The translations under genes and the position numbers were made by a program. 64,000 nt of DNA from CBDDKZ01 sp965230415 (GTDB taxonomy: Bacteria; Bacteroidota; Bacteroidia; Cytophagales; JAAEPT01), in assembly GCA_965230415.1 (NCBI GenBank), contig CBDDKZ010000005.1:248001-312000 (forward strand), written 5' to 3'. How positions within the stretch are numbered: the first letter of the stretch is position 1; each line of letters starts with the position of its first letter. The notes beneath the pieces were generated by a model, which worked only from the letters and a program-made list of their open reading frames with translations, had not been told where the DNA came from and did not search any database. Below, piece by piece: positions 57,024 to 64,000 of this stretch.

Positions 57024-58208
57024 CTATTCAATTTTTAGTACCAATGTATTTTCTATGGTATATCTGAACAAACCATTTCCATTTTCCACTTGAATTTCTG
57101 TTAACGCTTTCAAATTGTCTCCTGTAGCATTTAAAGCATTACTATCCATATAATTCTGCAAAACAGATTGTAGTTCATCAGATGTCATTGGATAAGTTGG
57201 ATTAGAACTGTCAAGAACCTTTAATTTGGCAATCTTATCATAACCGCTAGGTGCTTGTTCAGTAGTAAATTGTTTTGCGGCACTTTGTAAATTACTTTTA
57301 AACTTATCCAATGTTGGGGATGTAAAAGCTTTATACTGATATGCTTTTGAATTAGTCAGATCGATAATATCAGCACCTCCCTCAATTCTAATAGTTGAAC
57401 CTGCGTCAAGGTGCTTTATTGCCTCATTTAACTGAGCAACATAACCTGGATTCTCAAACCTTTTTGTTAGCTGTGAATTAAAAAAAGTCAGCATACTTTC
57501 TGGTTGATCAAGTTTGGAAGACAATGAGAGCTTTTCGAGCTGAGAGACTAAGTCTGTATTAAAACCATATTGAATACTCCAAGTGGCAAGTTCTGCTCGG
57601 GAGTTGGCATTAAAAGTATTAGTGATTAATTCATCCAAATTATCATTTAAAGCAGTAGACCTCAGATTGAAATTCTCAGCAATCTCAACAGCCTTTATAT
57701 CATTCAGTCCTCCAATATTCTTCAACTGAAGATCGGTTAACCCTTTCGTTTTTAAGAAGTCAATTTTCTGGATTGCTGCGATATTTCCACTAAGGGTTGA
57801 ATTCGCTTCAAACAACAGTTTCCAACTATCCACCAACTCAGGCTTTTGCTTGATGGCATTTTCAATGGCGTTTAAGTCCCCCGCAAAATCATCAATCTGG
57901 TTACTTGGAATACCTTTTAACTTTTGCAACAATGCTTCTGATAGGTCGTCAAACCAGCTAGAAGGGATTCCAGTTAAAGCGAATTTTTGTTTTACAGTCG
58001 AAATTAAACTCCCAAGCTCATCAAGTTTTTTTGTTTCTATCCTTAGATCAAAGCTTATGGCAGAAGGTATATCAGGCCCTAACTCGTCCAACTTCTTCCA
58101 ACTATCCACCAACTCCGTGCCTCTTGCCTCTTTTTCAAAGGCAAAACTCTGTCCTACTCCAAAAAATAAAAGGACAAGAAAAACGCTATATAGCCACTTT
58201 TTTAGCAT
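57024..58208 (-). CDS. Toxin 4: exported stand-alone toxin, nuclease-like tip
   Basis: 394 residues. Same signal peptide and leader as toxin 5 through residue ~174 (one visible change, GIPSSWFDD for GIPPSWFDD). The tip contains YVAQLNEAIKHLDAGSTIRI then GGADIIDLTNSKAYQYKAFT, an E...D...QxK arrangement seen in PD-(D/E)XK-type toxins, followed by ~90 residues ending TIENTLVLKIE. Nuclease activity is therefore likely but not certain. Its immunity gene follows at once. The XRE gene at 58356 diverges from it. Confidence 0.75.
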   Translation of the reverse strand: MLKKWLYSVFLVLLFFGVGQSFAFEKEARGTELVDSWKKLDELGPDIPSAISFDLRIETKKLDELGSLISTVKQKFALTGIPSSWFDDLSEALLQKLKGIPSNQIDDFAGDLNAIENAIKQKPELVDSWKLLFEANSTLSGNIAAIQKIDFLKTKGLTDLQLKNIGGLNDIKAVEIAENFNLRSTALNDNLDELITNTFNANSRAELATWSIQYGFNTDLVSQLEKLSLSSKLDQPESMLTFFNSQLTKRFENPGYVAQLNEAIKHLDAGSTIRIEGGADIIDLTNSKAYQYKAFTSPTLDKFKSNLQSAAKQFTTEQAPSGYDKIAKLKVLDSSNPTYPMTSDELQSVLQNYMDSNALNATGDNLKALTEIQVENGNGLFRYTIENTLVLKIE

Positions 58209-58505
58209 ATCGCAAGTTACGGTTTTATCTCTAAGCTAATAGCAAGTCTTAATTGAACTTTTATAATTAAATCTATAAGCAAAACAAAACTTGTCTTTCA
58301 TTATTAGTTGAAACTTCCTATTTTCATCTAATCAGTAGTTAACATTATATTTTAAATGAATTCATTAATTCTCGAAGCATCTATAACATTCCTTAGGAAG
58401 CAAAAAGGATGGTCGCAATCAGACCTTGCAAAGTCTATTCAAACTTTTAAGAAGTTGGCTAAGATTCTAGATACTACCGTAGGCTATCTGCTTGGTGAAA
58501 ATGAA
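57688..58505 (+). repeat. Head repeat B
   Basis: Second copy of the block at 55240-56057, covering the toxin 4 leader, divergent promoter and XRE start up to GAAAATGAAC. Beyond 58505 the XRE continues as QANLFKDTKM, unlike copy A. Confidence 0.9.
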
Positions 58506-58640
58506 CAGGCTAATCTTTTCAAAGACACTAAAATGTTACAGCGGTTTCAGGATATTGCTAACCTGCCCGACAAGGAAAGAGAGTCGCTGATTACTACTAT
58601 TGACCATTTTATCAAAGCTGCTAAAATTAATTTGATGTAA
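58356..58640 (+). CDS. XRE-type regulator with deleted recognition helix
   Basis: 94 residues. Starts MNSLILEASITFLRKQKGWS and QSDLAKSIQ, the first two helices of an HTH_3 domain, then jumps to TFKKLAKILDTTVGYLLGEN, which is the end of that domain. The ~20-25 residues that should hold the recognition helix and the YE-x-G turn are missing, while the frame is kept. The C-terminal helical part (LQRFQDIANLPDKERESLI, TTIDHFIKAAK) looks normal. It could still dimerise without binding DNA, or be a pseudogene. Divergent from toxin 4; converges on immunity gene 3. Confidence 0.7.
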   Translation: MNSLILEASITFLRKQKGWSQSDLAKSIQTFKKLAKILDTTVGYLLGENEQANLFKDTKMLQRFQDIANLPDKERESLITTIDHFIKAAKINLM

Positions 58641-58652
58641 AAAGCCTAGTAA

Positions 58653-59090
58653 TTACACTTGACTCGACTTATTCTTTAATTTCATTATACCATTAACCAT
58701 TTCATTACACCATGAATCGGGAAGAGAGGAATCATTTCGATAAACTTCCAATAGCTCTTGAGAGTAATCTAAAACTAATTGTTTAAACAATGTCTCGTTT
58801 ATAGTAATTTCTCCGTAAACCTCATGATATATCGCAACTTCATCTTCTTCGATACCTCCTAAATCTGATAACTCTTCTAATTCTTCCCAGTCCAAGTTTT
58901 TGTAGAACCTCAGAGACATAAGCTCCTGATAATAATTTCCTGAGTTCAAAATTTTATCTAATAGACTTGGTATTCTACTAATTCTCAGTGTAGAAAAAAA
59001 AGCATTAAGAACCTCATTTTCTGGCGCGAAAATAATTCTAATGTTATGACTTGCTTGATTGTATCTTTCTTTTAAAATCTGGTATTTCAT
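58653..59090 (-). CDS. Putative immunity protein for toxin 3
   Basis: 145 residues, very acidic and helical (EELEELSDLGGIEEDEVAIY), no signal. It starts 3 nt after the toxin 3 stop and converges on the XRE gene at 58356. An acidic small protein fits a blocker of a basic RNase-type tip. It lacks the KLPES tail seen in immunity proteins 4 and 5. Assigned by position only. Confidence 0.68.
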   Translation of the reverse strand: MKYQILKERYNQASHNIRIIFAPENEVLNAFFSTLRISRIPSLLDKILNSGNYYQELMSLRFYKNLDWEELEELSDLGGIEEDEVAIYHEVYGEITINETLFKQLVLDYSQELLEVYRNDSSLPDSWCNEMVNGIMKLKNKSSQV

Positions 59091-59093
59091 TAT

Positions 59094-60110
59094 TTATCTG
59101 AAATAAAAAGTCTCAACAGTTCCATTTCTATAGAAAAACTCAATGTCATAGCCATCTAATGTTTTTCCAATCAAAGCCTGTCCTTCTAAAAGATCACCAT
59201 TTTTCTTTGCATAATCTAAGATAGCTTCATCCACAGCTTTTTGTAATTTACTATCTGTCCAGATCGCAGGATCATATATAGTTTTCACCCCTCCATTACT
59301 AGGTGGTTTTAATTGACCTGTAGTTAAGGGTGGATTCGAATTACTTAATGATGGTATTTTGTATTCAACAACTTCAACGCCTGGAACTTGTGAATGAGGC
59401 ACTTTACTTGTAATCACTATCTCTTCAACTTGGTCTGCCGTCTTGCCAATCTGTGGTGTGTAACTCGGATTTCCAGAAGCATCTACACTTCTGATTACAT
59501 CTTGATCAAAAAAGGCTGTTTTATCATGACAACCAACGATTCCTTTTCTTCTTGGTGCTGTCTTCCTTATCTTAACATGTGTAAAAGCATCACTTAAATC
59601 TAAATCATCTATTTTTTTCCAAATAGTATAACCTAAGTCTCTAACATCATCAATATTATTAGTGACTTTAGTTAATTCGTCAATGTTAGTTTTAAGAGGA
59701 GAGTTAGCTTCGTCCAATAGTTTCCAACTATCCACCAACTCAGGCTTTTGCTTGATGGCATTTTCAATGGCGTTTAAGTCCCCAGCAAAATCATCAATCT
59801 GGTTACTTGGAATACCTTTTAACTTTTGCAACAATGCTTCTGATAGGTCGTCAAACCAGCTAGGAGGGATTCCAGTTAAAGCGAATTTTTGTTTTACAGT
59901 CGAAATTAAACTCCCAAGCTCATCAAGTTTTTTTGTTTCTATCCTTAGATCAAAGCTTATGGCAGAAGGTATATCAGGCCCTAACTCGTCCAACTTCTTC
60001 CAACTATCCACCAACTCCGTGCCTCTTGCCTCTTTTTCAAAGGCAAAACTCTGTCCTACTCCAAAAAATAAAAGGACAAGAAAAACGCTATATAGCCACT
60101 TTTTTAGCAT
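59094..60110 (-). CDS. Toxin 3: exported stand-alone toxin, EndoU/CdiA-like tip
   Basis: 338 residues. Shares the signal peptide and leader of toxins 4 and 5 up to KPELVDSWKLL (~132), then diverges with another D-E-A-N-S-P-L-K-T-N turn. The tip from ~180 has RRKGIVGCHDKTAFFDQ (His-containing), VEVVEYKIPSL and KTIYDPAIWTDSKLQKAVDEA in two blocks, the pattern of EndoU/CdiA-C ribonuclease toxins. RNA cleavage, possibly of tRNA, is inferred. Immunity gene follows. Only an XRE stub diverges from it. Confidence 0.78.
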   Translation of the reverse strand: MLKKWLYSVFLVLLFFGVGQSFAFEKEARGTELVDSWKKLDELGPDIPSAISFDLRIETKKLDELGSLISTVKQKFALTGIPPSWFDDLSEALLQKLKGIPSNQIDDFAGDLNAIENAIKQKPELVDSWKLLDEANSPLKTNIDELTKVTNNIDDVRDLGYTIWKKIDDLDLSDAFTHVKIRKTAPRRKGIVGCHDKTAFFDQDVIRSVDASGNPSYTPQIGKTADQVEEIVITSKVPHSQVPGVEVVEYKIPSLSNSNPPLTTGQLKPPSNGGVKTIYDPAIWTDSKLQKAVDEAILDYAKKNGDLLEGQALIGKTLDGYDIEFFYRNGTVETFYFR

Positions 60111-60290
60111 ATCGCAAGTTACAGTTTTATCTCTAAGCTAATAGCAAGTCTTAATTGAACTTTTATAATAAAATCTATAAGCAAAACAAAACTTGTCTTT
60201 CATTATTAGTTGAAACTTCCTATTTTCATCTAATCAGTAGTTAACACTATATTTTAAATGAATTCATTAATTCTCCAAGCATCTATAACA
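59719..60290 (+). repeat. Head repeat C (shorter)
   Basis: Third copy of the block, covering the first ~130 codons of toxin 3, the divergent region and the first 11 codons of the XRE gene. Ends at ATCTATAACA (60281-60290), where copies A and B go on with the XRE gene. Confidence 0.88.
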
Positions 60291-60308
60291 TGGACAGGCT
60301 TACGCTAA
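60258..60308 (+). pseudogene. XRE regulator stub
   Basis: MNSLILQASIT, the same first 11 codons as the genes at 55908 and 58356, then WTGLR and a stop. The rest of the regulator is gone; a terminator for the opposite strand follows at once. Confidence 0.8.
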
Positions 60309-60314
60309 TAAGTA

Positions 60315-60340
60315 AAAAGCCCCACAGATGTGAGGCTTTT
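60315..60340 (-). terminator. Terminator after immunity gene 2
   Basis: On the minus strand AAAAGCC / GGCTTTT stem extended by CAC/GTG across one mismatch, followed by T residues. It closes the toxin 2/immunity 2 unit. Confidence 0.7.
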
Positions 60341-60344
60341 AACC

Positions 60345-60803
60345 CTAAGAGGCTGGCTTAAAACACCAACCTTTACAATATCCTCCATTAGATTCTAAGT
60401 TTTTTATATCCTCTAAAAAAAAGAAACTATCACCATAAAGCGATATACAATGGCTTGGTTGAAGTTTAAGGTAACATAACGCAAAATCATAAATTAAATG
60501 ATCAAAGTTAGCATCTTCGGTAACTGCAAGTCGGTAACACTTCTTTCCTTTGATTTTAATATTGAGGTGTTCACTAAATGATACGATCTCTTCTTCTGAA
60601 TCAAGTCCTAAAATCAAACTCTCTTCAATGTTTCCATTGCGCCTTTTTTTCAAGATTAAATCCATTGTCTCATCTGACAACAATTTCTTTGATTCAGATT
60701 CATCTATGGAAAAAGATAAACCAGCATCAATCGATGCTAAAAGTACATTTGTCAAAATTACATTTCGACTCTCAATGCTTTCGCTTAAAATTAACATCCC
60801 CAT
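60345..60803 (-). CDS. Putative immunity protein for toxin 2
   Basis: 152 residues; the start MGMLILSES overlaps the toxin 2 stop by 1 nt (ATGs at 60803 and 60797). Soluble, rich in Asp/Glu/Ser in the first half, with a Cys-containing C-terminus (GGYCKGWCFKPAS). No known family recognised. Assigned by position. Confidence 0.68.
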   Translation of the reverse strand: MGMLILSESIESRNVILTNVLLASIDAGLSFSIDESESKKLLSDETMDLILKKRRNGNIEESLILGLDSEEEIVSFSEHLNIKIKGKKCYRLAVTEDANFDHLIYDFALCYLKLQPSHCISLYGDSFFFLEDIKNLESNGGYCKGWCFKPAS

Positions 60804-61669
60804 TACTGTAGAATAGATTTTAATTCGTCCAATGTATTAACAAGGGTTACATCATTAGGTATCTTCCCCAAGATGCTTGACTTTTGCAAATCAGAAAGCG
60901 GCTCATGAATATAAAGTATAGCATTTCTACCGTTTGGATTAAGATAATTAGGTAACGAGGTATCTGTAAACTTATTGACTTGTCCCTTCTTAAAGGATGA
61001 ATAGCTCTTTTTCACCACAATGATTTCATTCTTTGTTAATACATCAATATCACCTTCTGTATTATTTGTCGTTTTATTATGAACTCCTAATCCAAATCCT
61101 TCAATTTCTTTACCTTCCTTTTGCACAAAATCAGCGACAACCGCTTCCGCCTGTTTACCTGTTGTTACAGCTTCACCTGTAGCAGGCAATGAACCTTGAA
61201 TATCCAATGAATTAGGATGCTGATCTGTCCATGATAAAACATTACCACTTGGATTTACATATTCGGCTTTATTACCATTTCTGTAAACTCCACTCCCGAG
61301 ATCATCTAACCACTTCTGTTTATCTGTTGCTTTACTTAAACCTGTTGCAATATCATCTGAACTATGCACTCCTTTATTTACATGGTCGGAAATATTTTCA
61401 AGGTTTTTAGTATTTGTCCTTACTATATCTGGGATATCATCCCCTAGGTCTGAAAGCACCTTCCAACTATCCACCAACTTCGTGCCTCTCACCCCATTTT
61501 CTAAGGCAAAACTTTGTCCTGTTCCCAAAAATAGAAGGACAAAAAATATCGGATAGAGCCACTTTTTAAGCATATCGCAAGTTACGGGTTTACGCCTACC
61601 CCACCAATAAAACAAACCTAAAAGTATTAAAATACCACTCACAAGTATTAACAATATTGATTTAACCAT
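60803..61669 (-). CDS. Toxin 2: exported toxin, REase-like tip with altered active site
   Basis: 288 residues from 61669; an internal ATG at 61573 (MLKKWLYPIFFVLLFLGTGQ) corresponds to the start of toxins 3-5. The upstream 32 residues contain another hydrophobic helix (SILLILVSGILILLGLFYWW). The leader is a diverged relative (KLVDSWKVLSDLGDDIP) and lacks the KQKFALTG block. The tip has EGDIDVLTKNEIIVVKKSYS: the D of a PD-(D/E)XK motif is present, but where toxin 5 has EVK this reads VVK, so the acidic active-site residue seems lost. The tip may be inactive or use another residue. Immunity gene overlaps its stop. Confidence 0.72.
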   Translation of the reverse strand: MVKSILLILVSGILILLGLFYWWGRRKPVTCDMLKKWLYPIFFVLLFLGTGQSFALENGVRGTKLVDSWKVLSDLGDDIPDIVRTNTKNLENISDHVNKGVHSSDDIATGLSKATDKQKWLDDLGSGVYRNGNKAEYVNPSGNVLSWTDQHPNSLDIQGSLPATGEAVTTGKQAEAVVADFVQKEGKEIEGFGLGVHNKTTNNTEGDIDVLTKNEIIVVKKSYSSFKKGQVNKFTDTSLPNYLNPNGRNAILYIHEPLSDLQKSSILGKIPNDVTLVNTLDELKSILQ

Positions 61670-61716
61670 ACTTATCAGCTACATTTGAGTGTTTTAAGCT
61701 ATAAAAACGATAGATT

Positions 61717-62061
61717 ATGCACGTAGGAGAACGTATTAAGGAACTAAGAACTCAAGCTAACCTGACCCAAACAGACTTAGCAAAGTTGGTTGATATGACC
61801 TATGTACAGATTGGACGATATGAAACAAAAAAGGCAAACCCTTCTTCAGATGTATTGCATAAAATAGCACAGGCACTACATACAACAACCGACTTTCTGA
61901 TGAACGGCTCTACTGATAAAATGGCTTCTTCTCAGCTACAAGACAAAGAACTGCTCAACCTCTTTAAATCTGTCGAACAGCTATCTAATGACGATAAAAA
62001 AATGATTATTACTTTTCTCGATGCTATTATTACTAAACGTAAAGTGCAATCTCTGGCTTAA
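61717..62061 (+). CDS. XRE-type transcriptional regulator (intact)
   Basis: 114 residues with a complete HTH_3 domain: MHVGERIKELRTQANLTQTD, LAKLVDMTYVQIGRYETKKA (recognition helix and YE turn) and LHKIAQALHTTTDFLMNG, then a helical C-terminus (LFKSVEQLSNDDKKMIITFL). It is the only complete regulator in the array. Divergent from toxin 2 (47 nt to its first start, 143 nt to the internal one) and convergent with immunity gene 1, overlapping it by 4 nt. Probably controls the neighbouring toxin promoter. Confidence 0.88.
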   Translation: MHVGERIKELRTQANLTQTDLAKLVDMTYVQIGRYETKKANPSSDVLHKIAQALHTTTDFLMNGSTDKMASSQLQDKELLNLFKSVEQLSNDDKKMIITFLDAIITKRKVQSLA

Positions 62062-62603
62062 TTAGAATAATGAATAAATTGATCTTCAACTGCAATAGAA
62101 GAGATAATTTCTCTTTCACTTAATTTTAAATCATCAGGCAGCAAACAAATAACAGTATCAATATCCCCTTGTGTTATCCTGTAAAACCCATCACTATTCA
62201 AAAACGCTTCTGGTTTATTCAAAATCTCCTTGCACCCATTCTGGATAAAGCTCAATAAGTCACTTTCATTATCATATGTTTCCATAAAAGAAACACGATC
62301 TTTGAACAACTGGATAAATTGATTAGTCTTTATACTCATATCTGGTTCAGAAAAAATCATATCTCTTAAAGTTGTATCCTCTTTCTCGGACTCAAAGCTT
62401 GTCCTTGTTCCACACCATTCATATTCGAATTGCATCTCACCATTTGCTACAGAAACAAGATTCCTTAAAATCTGTCGAGATGAAAAAAAATCGAAATTAT
62501 TTATATCAAGAAGTAGCGGATTCAATGATTCAAAAGATGTGAACAACTTAACCCGCCTTTTAGATTCAAGCTTTGAAATAAACACTCCATTACGATACTT
62601 CAT
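62058..62603 (-). CDS. Putative immunity protein for toxin 1
   Basis: 181 residues, soluble, acidic. Starts 8 nt after the toxin 1 stop. N-terminus KYRNGVFISKLESKRRVKLF, C-terminus rich in acidic residues (DIDTVICLLPDDLKLSEREI). No family recognised; assigned by its position right after an EndoU-like tip. Confidence 0.68.
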   Translation of the reverse strand: MKYRNGVFISKLESKRRVKLFTSFESLNPLLLDINNFDFFSSRQILRNLVSVANGEMQFEYEWCGTRTSFESEKEDTTLRDMIFSEPDMSIKTNQFIQLFKDRVSFMETYDNESDLLSFIQNGCKEILNKPEAFLNSDGFYRITQGDIDTVICLLPDDLKLSEREIISSIAVEDQFIHYSN

Positions 62604-62611
62604 GACACAAT

Positions 62612-64000
62612 TTATAATTTAGGAAAAGCTGACCCTATATCTGAGGACATATTTGCAAGATCTCCATTCACATACATCCCTATTTTAAACGTTCCGTCAC
62701 TATTAAGACCACTGTAAATATTTGTAGTTGGATCTAAATCTGAAGCAGTTAAGTTCTTTCTAACATAAGCTATTTCTTCTAATATTTTATCATCAGTCCA
62801 ATTTTCAGGGAACATAGAACTTCTTCCAGAACCTGGATTAATTCCGTCTGTACCTGTCTTTGGAAAGAAATTACCTGAACCTGGAGGTACTTCGATATCA
62901 ACCTGAGCAGTATAAGGTAATTCGCCACCTTGAACATTCAATTTATTCGACAACCTGACCTGTCCTTTTGTTGCAGGATTGGCTGCTGTACCAACAGAAA
63001 CAATTGTAATATCATTTGGATTTGAGGGGTTAGGAATACCTGCATCTCCATGAATTGGATTAGGTAATTCAATTTCATCTAAATTTTTGTGATAGCCCGA
63101 AACTCTAATCTTATGTCCATATGACTTTGTTTCAACCTTAATCTCTCCACCAATATGCTTCTGTAGTTTAATATCATCTTTAACCTTTCGGAATGCTTGT
63201 AGAAAACTTATATCCGATCGAACAGTACTTGGAACATGCTTTATAGAATTCCAGCAATCAAAATAACCTGGATTATATTTAAGCCACCCCTCTAATTCTG
63301 GATTCAACTTTAAATCATCCGATAATTTGGTTAATGTTGGAACATCCGTTTTTAATACAGAGTTTAAATCATCTAGCACCTTCCAACTATCCACCAACTC
63401 AGGCTTTTGCTTGATGGAATTTTCAATGGCGTTTAAGTCCTCCGCAAAATCATCAATCTGGTTACTTGGAATACCTTTTAACTTTTGCAACAATGCTTCT
63501 GATAGGTCGTCAAACCAGCTAGGAGGGATTCCAGTTAAAGCGAATTTTTGTTTTACTAATGACAACAAATTCTCTATATCACTTGCACCATTGATTGCTC
63601 TAGAAATATTCTCAATAAGAGTTTGTAATTGCTTCCTAGCATCTAGTGTTAAATTTACACCTGTATTCAACACATTCTTCAGCGCATCAACAACCAAAGT
63701 ACCTTTTTGAATGAACTGATTCCCTACTTTCACCCAATTAAGCGCACCCAAGCCCGCTAATTGACCAACACCTGTCACCCATAATAAATCTTCGTACGTC
63801 TCTCGGCTCATTCCATGACTTAGAAAAAAGTCCCGCCCTAATAACAAGGCAATATCAGCAGTGGTAAATGCCAACTCTGCAATCACCATGGCGTACCTAA
63901 TCCCTTTTGCTGTTGCTAAGGTGGGGCCAGTAAACACCAGTGCGGCTATGTCTATTCCAATCTTAATTGCTAATCGGTTATTCTCATTATGTTGCCCCTC
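62612..64000 (-). CDS. Toxin 1: large polymorphic toxin, C-terminal part with EndoU-like tip
   Basis: Open to the right edge; at least 462 residues, N-terminus outside the window (a GTG at 63937 is inside the frame and not a likely start). The visible part begins with hydrophobic helices (IDIAALVFTGPTLATAK, YAMVIAELAFTTADIALLLG), typical of the pre-toxin region of large secreted toxins, then the shared KQKFALTGIPPSWFDDLSEA block and KPELVDSWKVL. The tip has KIRVSGYHKNLDE and SSMFPENWTDDKILEEI, close to the bacterial EndoU pattern (His plus a STMFP-like block), so an RNase is likely. It is the parent-like full gene of the array. Confidence 0.8.
   Translation of the reverse strand, partial: EGQHNENNRLAIKIGIDIAALVFTGPTLATAKGIRYAMVIAELAFTTADIALLLGRDFFLSHGMSRETYEDLLWVTGVGQLAGLGALNWVKVGNQFIQKGTLVVDALKNVLNTGVNLTLDARKQLQTLIENISRAINGASDIENLLSLVKQKFALTGIPPSWFDDLSEALLQKLKGIPSNQIDDFAEDLNAIENSIKQKPELVDSWKVLDDLNSVLKTDVPTLTKLSDDLKLNPELEGWLKYNPGYFDCWNSIKHVPSTVRSDISFLQAFRKVKDDIKLQKHIGGEIKVETKSYGHKIRVSGYHKNLDEIELPNPIHGDAGIPNPSNPNDITIVSVGTAANPATKGQVRLSNKLNVQGGELPYTAQVDIEVPPGSGNFFPKTGTDGINPGSGRSSMFPENWTDDKILEEIAYVRKNLTASDLDPTTNIYSGLNSDGTFKIGMYVNGDLANMSSDIGSAFPKL
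63375..63557 (+). repeat. Shared toxin segment in toxin 1
   Basis: ~180 bp nearly identical to the corresponding part of head repeats A-C (for example 55376-55552), encoding KQKFALTG to ELVDSWK. It is the homology that links the large toxin to the small ones. Confidence 0.85.

Noticed and set aside
55216..60141. Long plus-strand ORFs opposite the toxin leaders (55216-55791, 57850-58239, 59662-60141)
   Set aside because: They are antisense to the shared leader and repeat only because the block is duplicated; the minus frame has a signal peptide and operon structure.
63327..63937. GTG at 63937 as the start of toxin 1, and the plus-strand ORF 63327-63710
   Set aside because: The minus frame is open to the window edge with hydrophobic pre-toxin sequence upstream of the GTG; the plus ORF is its antisense shadow.

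Overview
The window comes from a member of the Bacteroidota, most likely a Flavobacteriia-like environmental gliding or surface-associated bacterium. This rests on many secreted proteins with type IX secretion (T9SS) C-terminal sorting domains, a PorP/SprF protein, BspA-like DUF285 surface proteins, promoters of the TTG-N19-TAnnTTTG type and low-GC DNA. No rRNA, tRNA or CRISPR array was seen. The species cannot be named from the sequence alone.

Layout. 1-2741: 5' part of a secreted Ig/NHL-propeller protein (minus strand, running off the left edge). 2987-8496: housekeeping genes (ROK sugar kinase, PlsC-like acyltransferase, large membrane TPR protein, cobalamin adenosyltransferase). 8687-15811: a T9SS surface-adhesin operon (OmpA/PD40, giant CHU_C-type protein, PorP/SprF). 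15844-19107: two identical head-to-tail IS110 elements inserted into the arm/loop of a palindromic repeat. 19182-22747: an inner-membrane protein and two MORN/YwqK-repeat proteins. 22902-24000: prfB with its programmed +1 frameshift. 24159-32943: two DUF285 surface proteins flanking a secreted serine protease. 32984-35217: pyrB, pyrR and a GT2 glycosyltransferase. 35619-37811: nitrate/nitrite transporter NarK and an FNR-like regulator with four candidate cluster cysteines. 37977-45581: GLUG, BNR and LamG T9SS cargo proteins around a LURP-one-like gene. 45708-52168: small membrane, outer-membrane and lipoproteins, a decayed ankyrin gene, a TetR/AarF pair and a YceI lipoprotein.

52216-64000 is the most unusual region. 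It is a polymorphic-toxin array read right to left. A large toxin with an EndoU-like tip and its immunity gene (entering from the right edge) are followed by four smaller toxin/immunity pairs. The small toxins have their own export signal and a DSWK-type leader that is nearly identical in three of them, but different C-terminal tips: one EndoU/CdiA-like and three PD-(D/E)XK-like, one of the latter with an altered active site. Each small toxin is divergent from an XRE-type HTH gene, and each XRE gene converges on an immunity gene. The toxin 5' half, the divergent promoter region and the XRE 5' end form a near-identical block of about 0.6-0.8 kb present three times. The XRE copies show successive decay: intact, internally deleted, chimeric and frameshifted, cut to a stub, and truncated then split by an IS3 element. 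This looks like an array built by repeated duplication and tip swapping, in which truncated tips gained a portable signal-peptide and promoter head.
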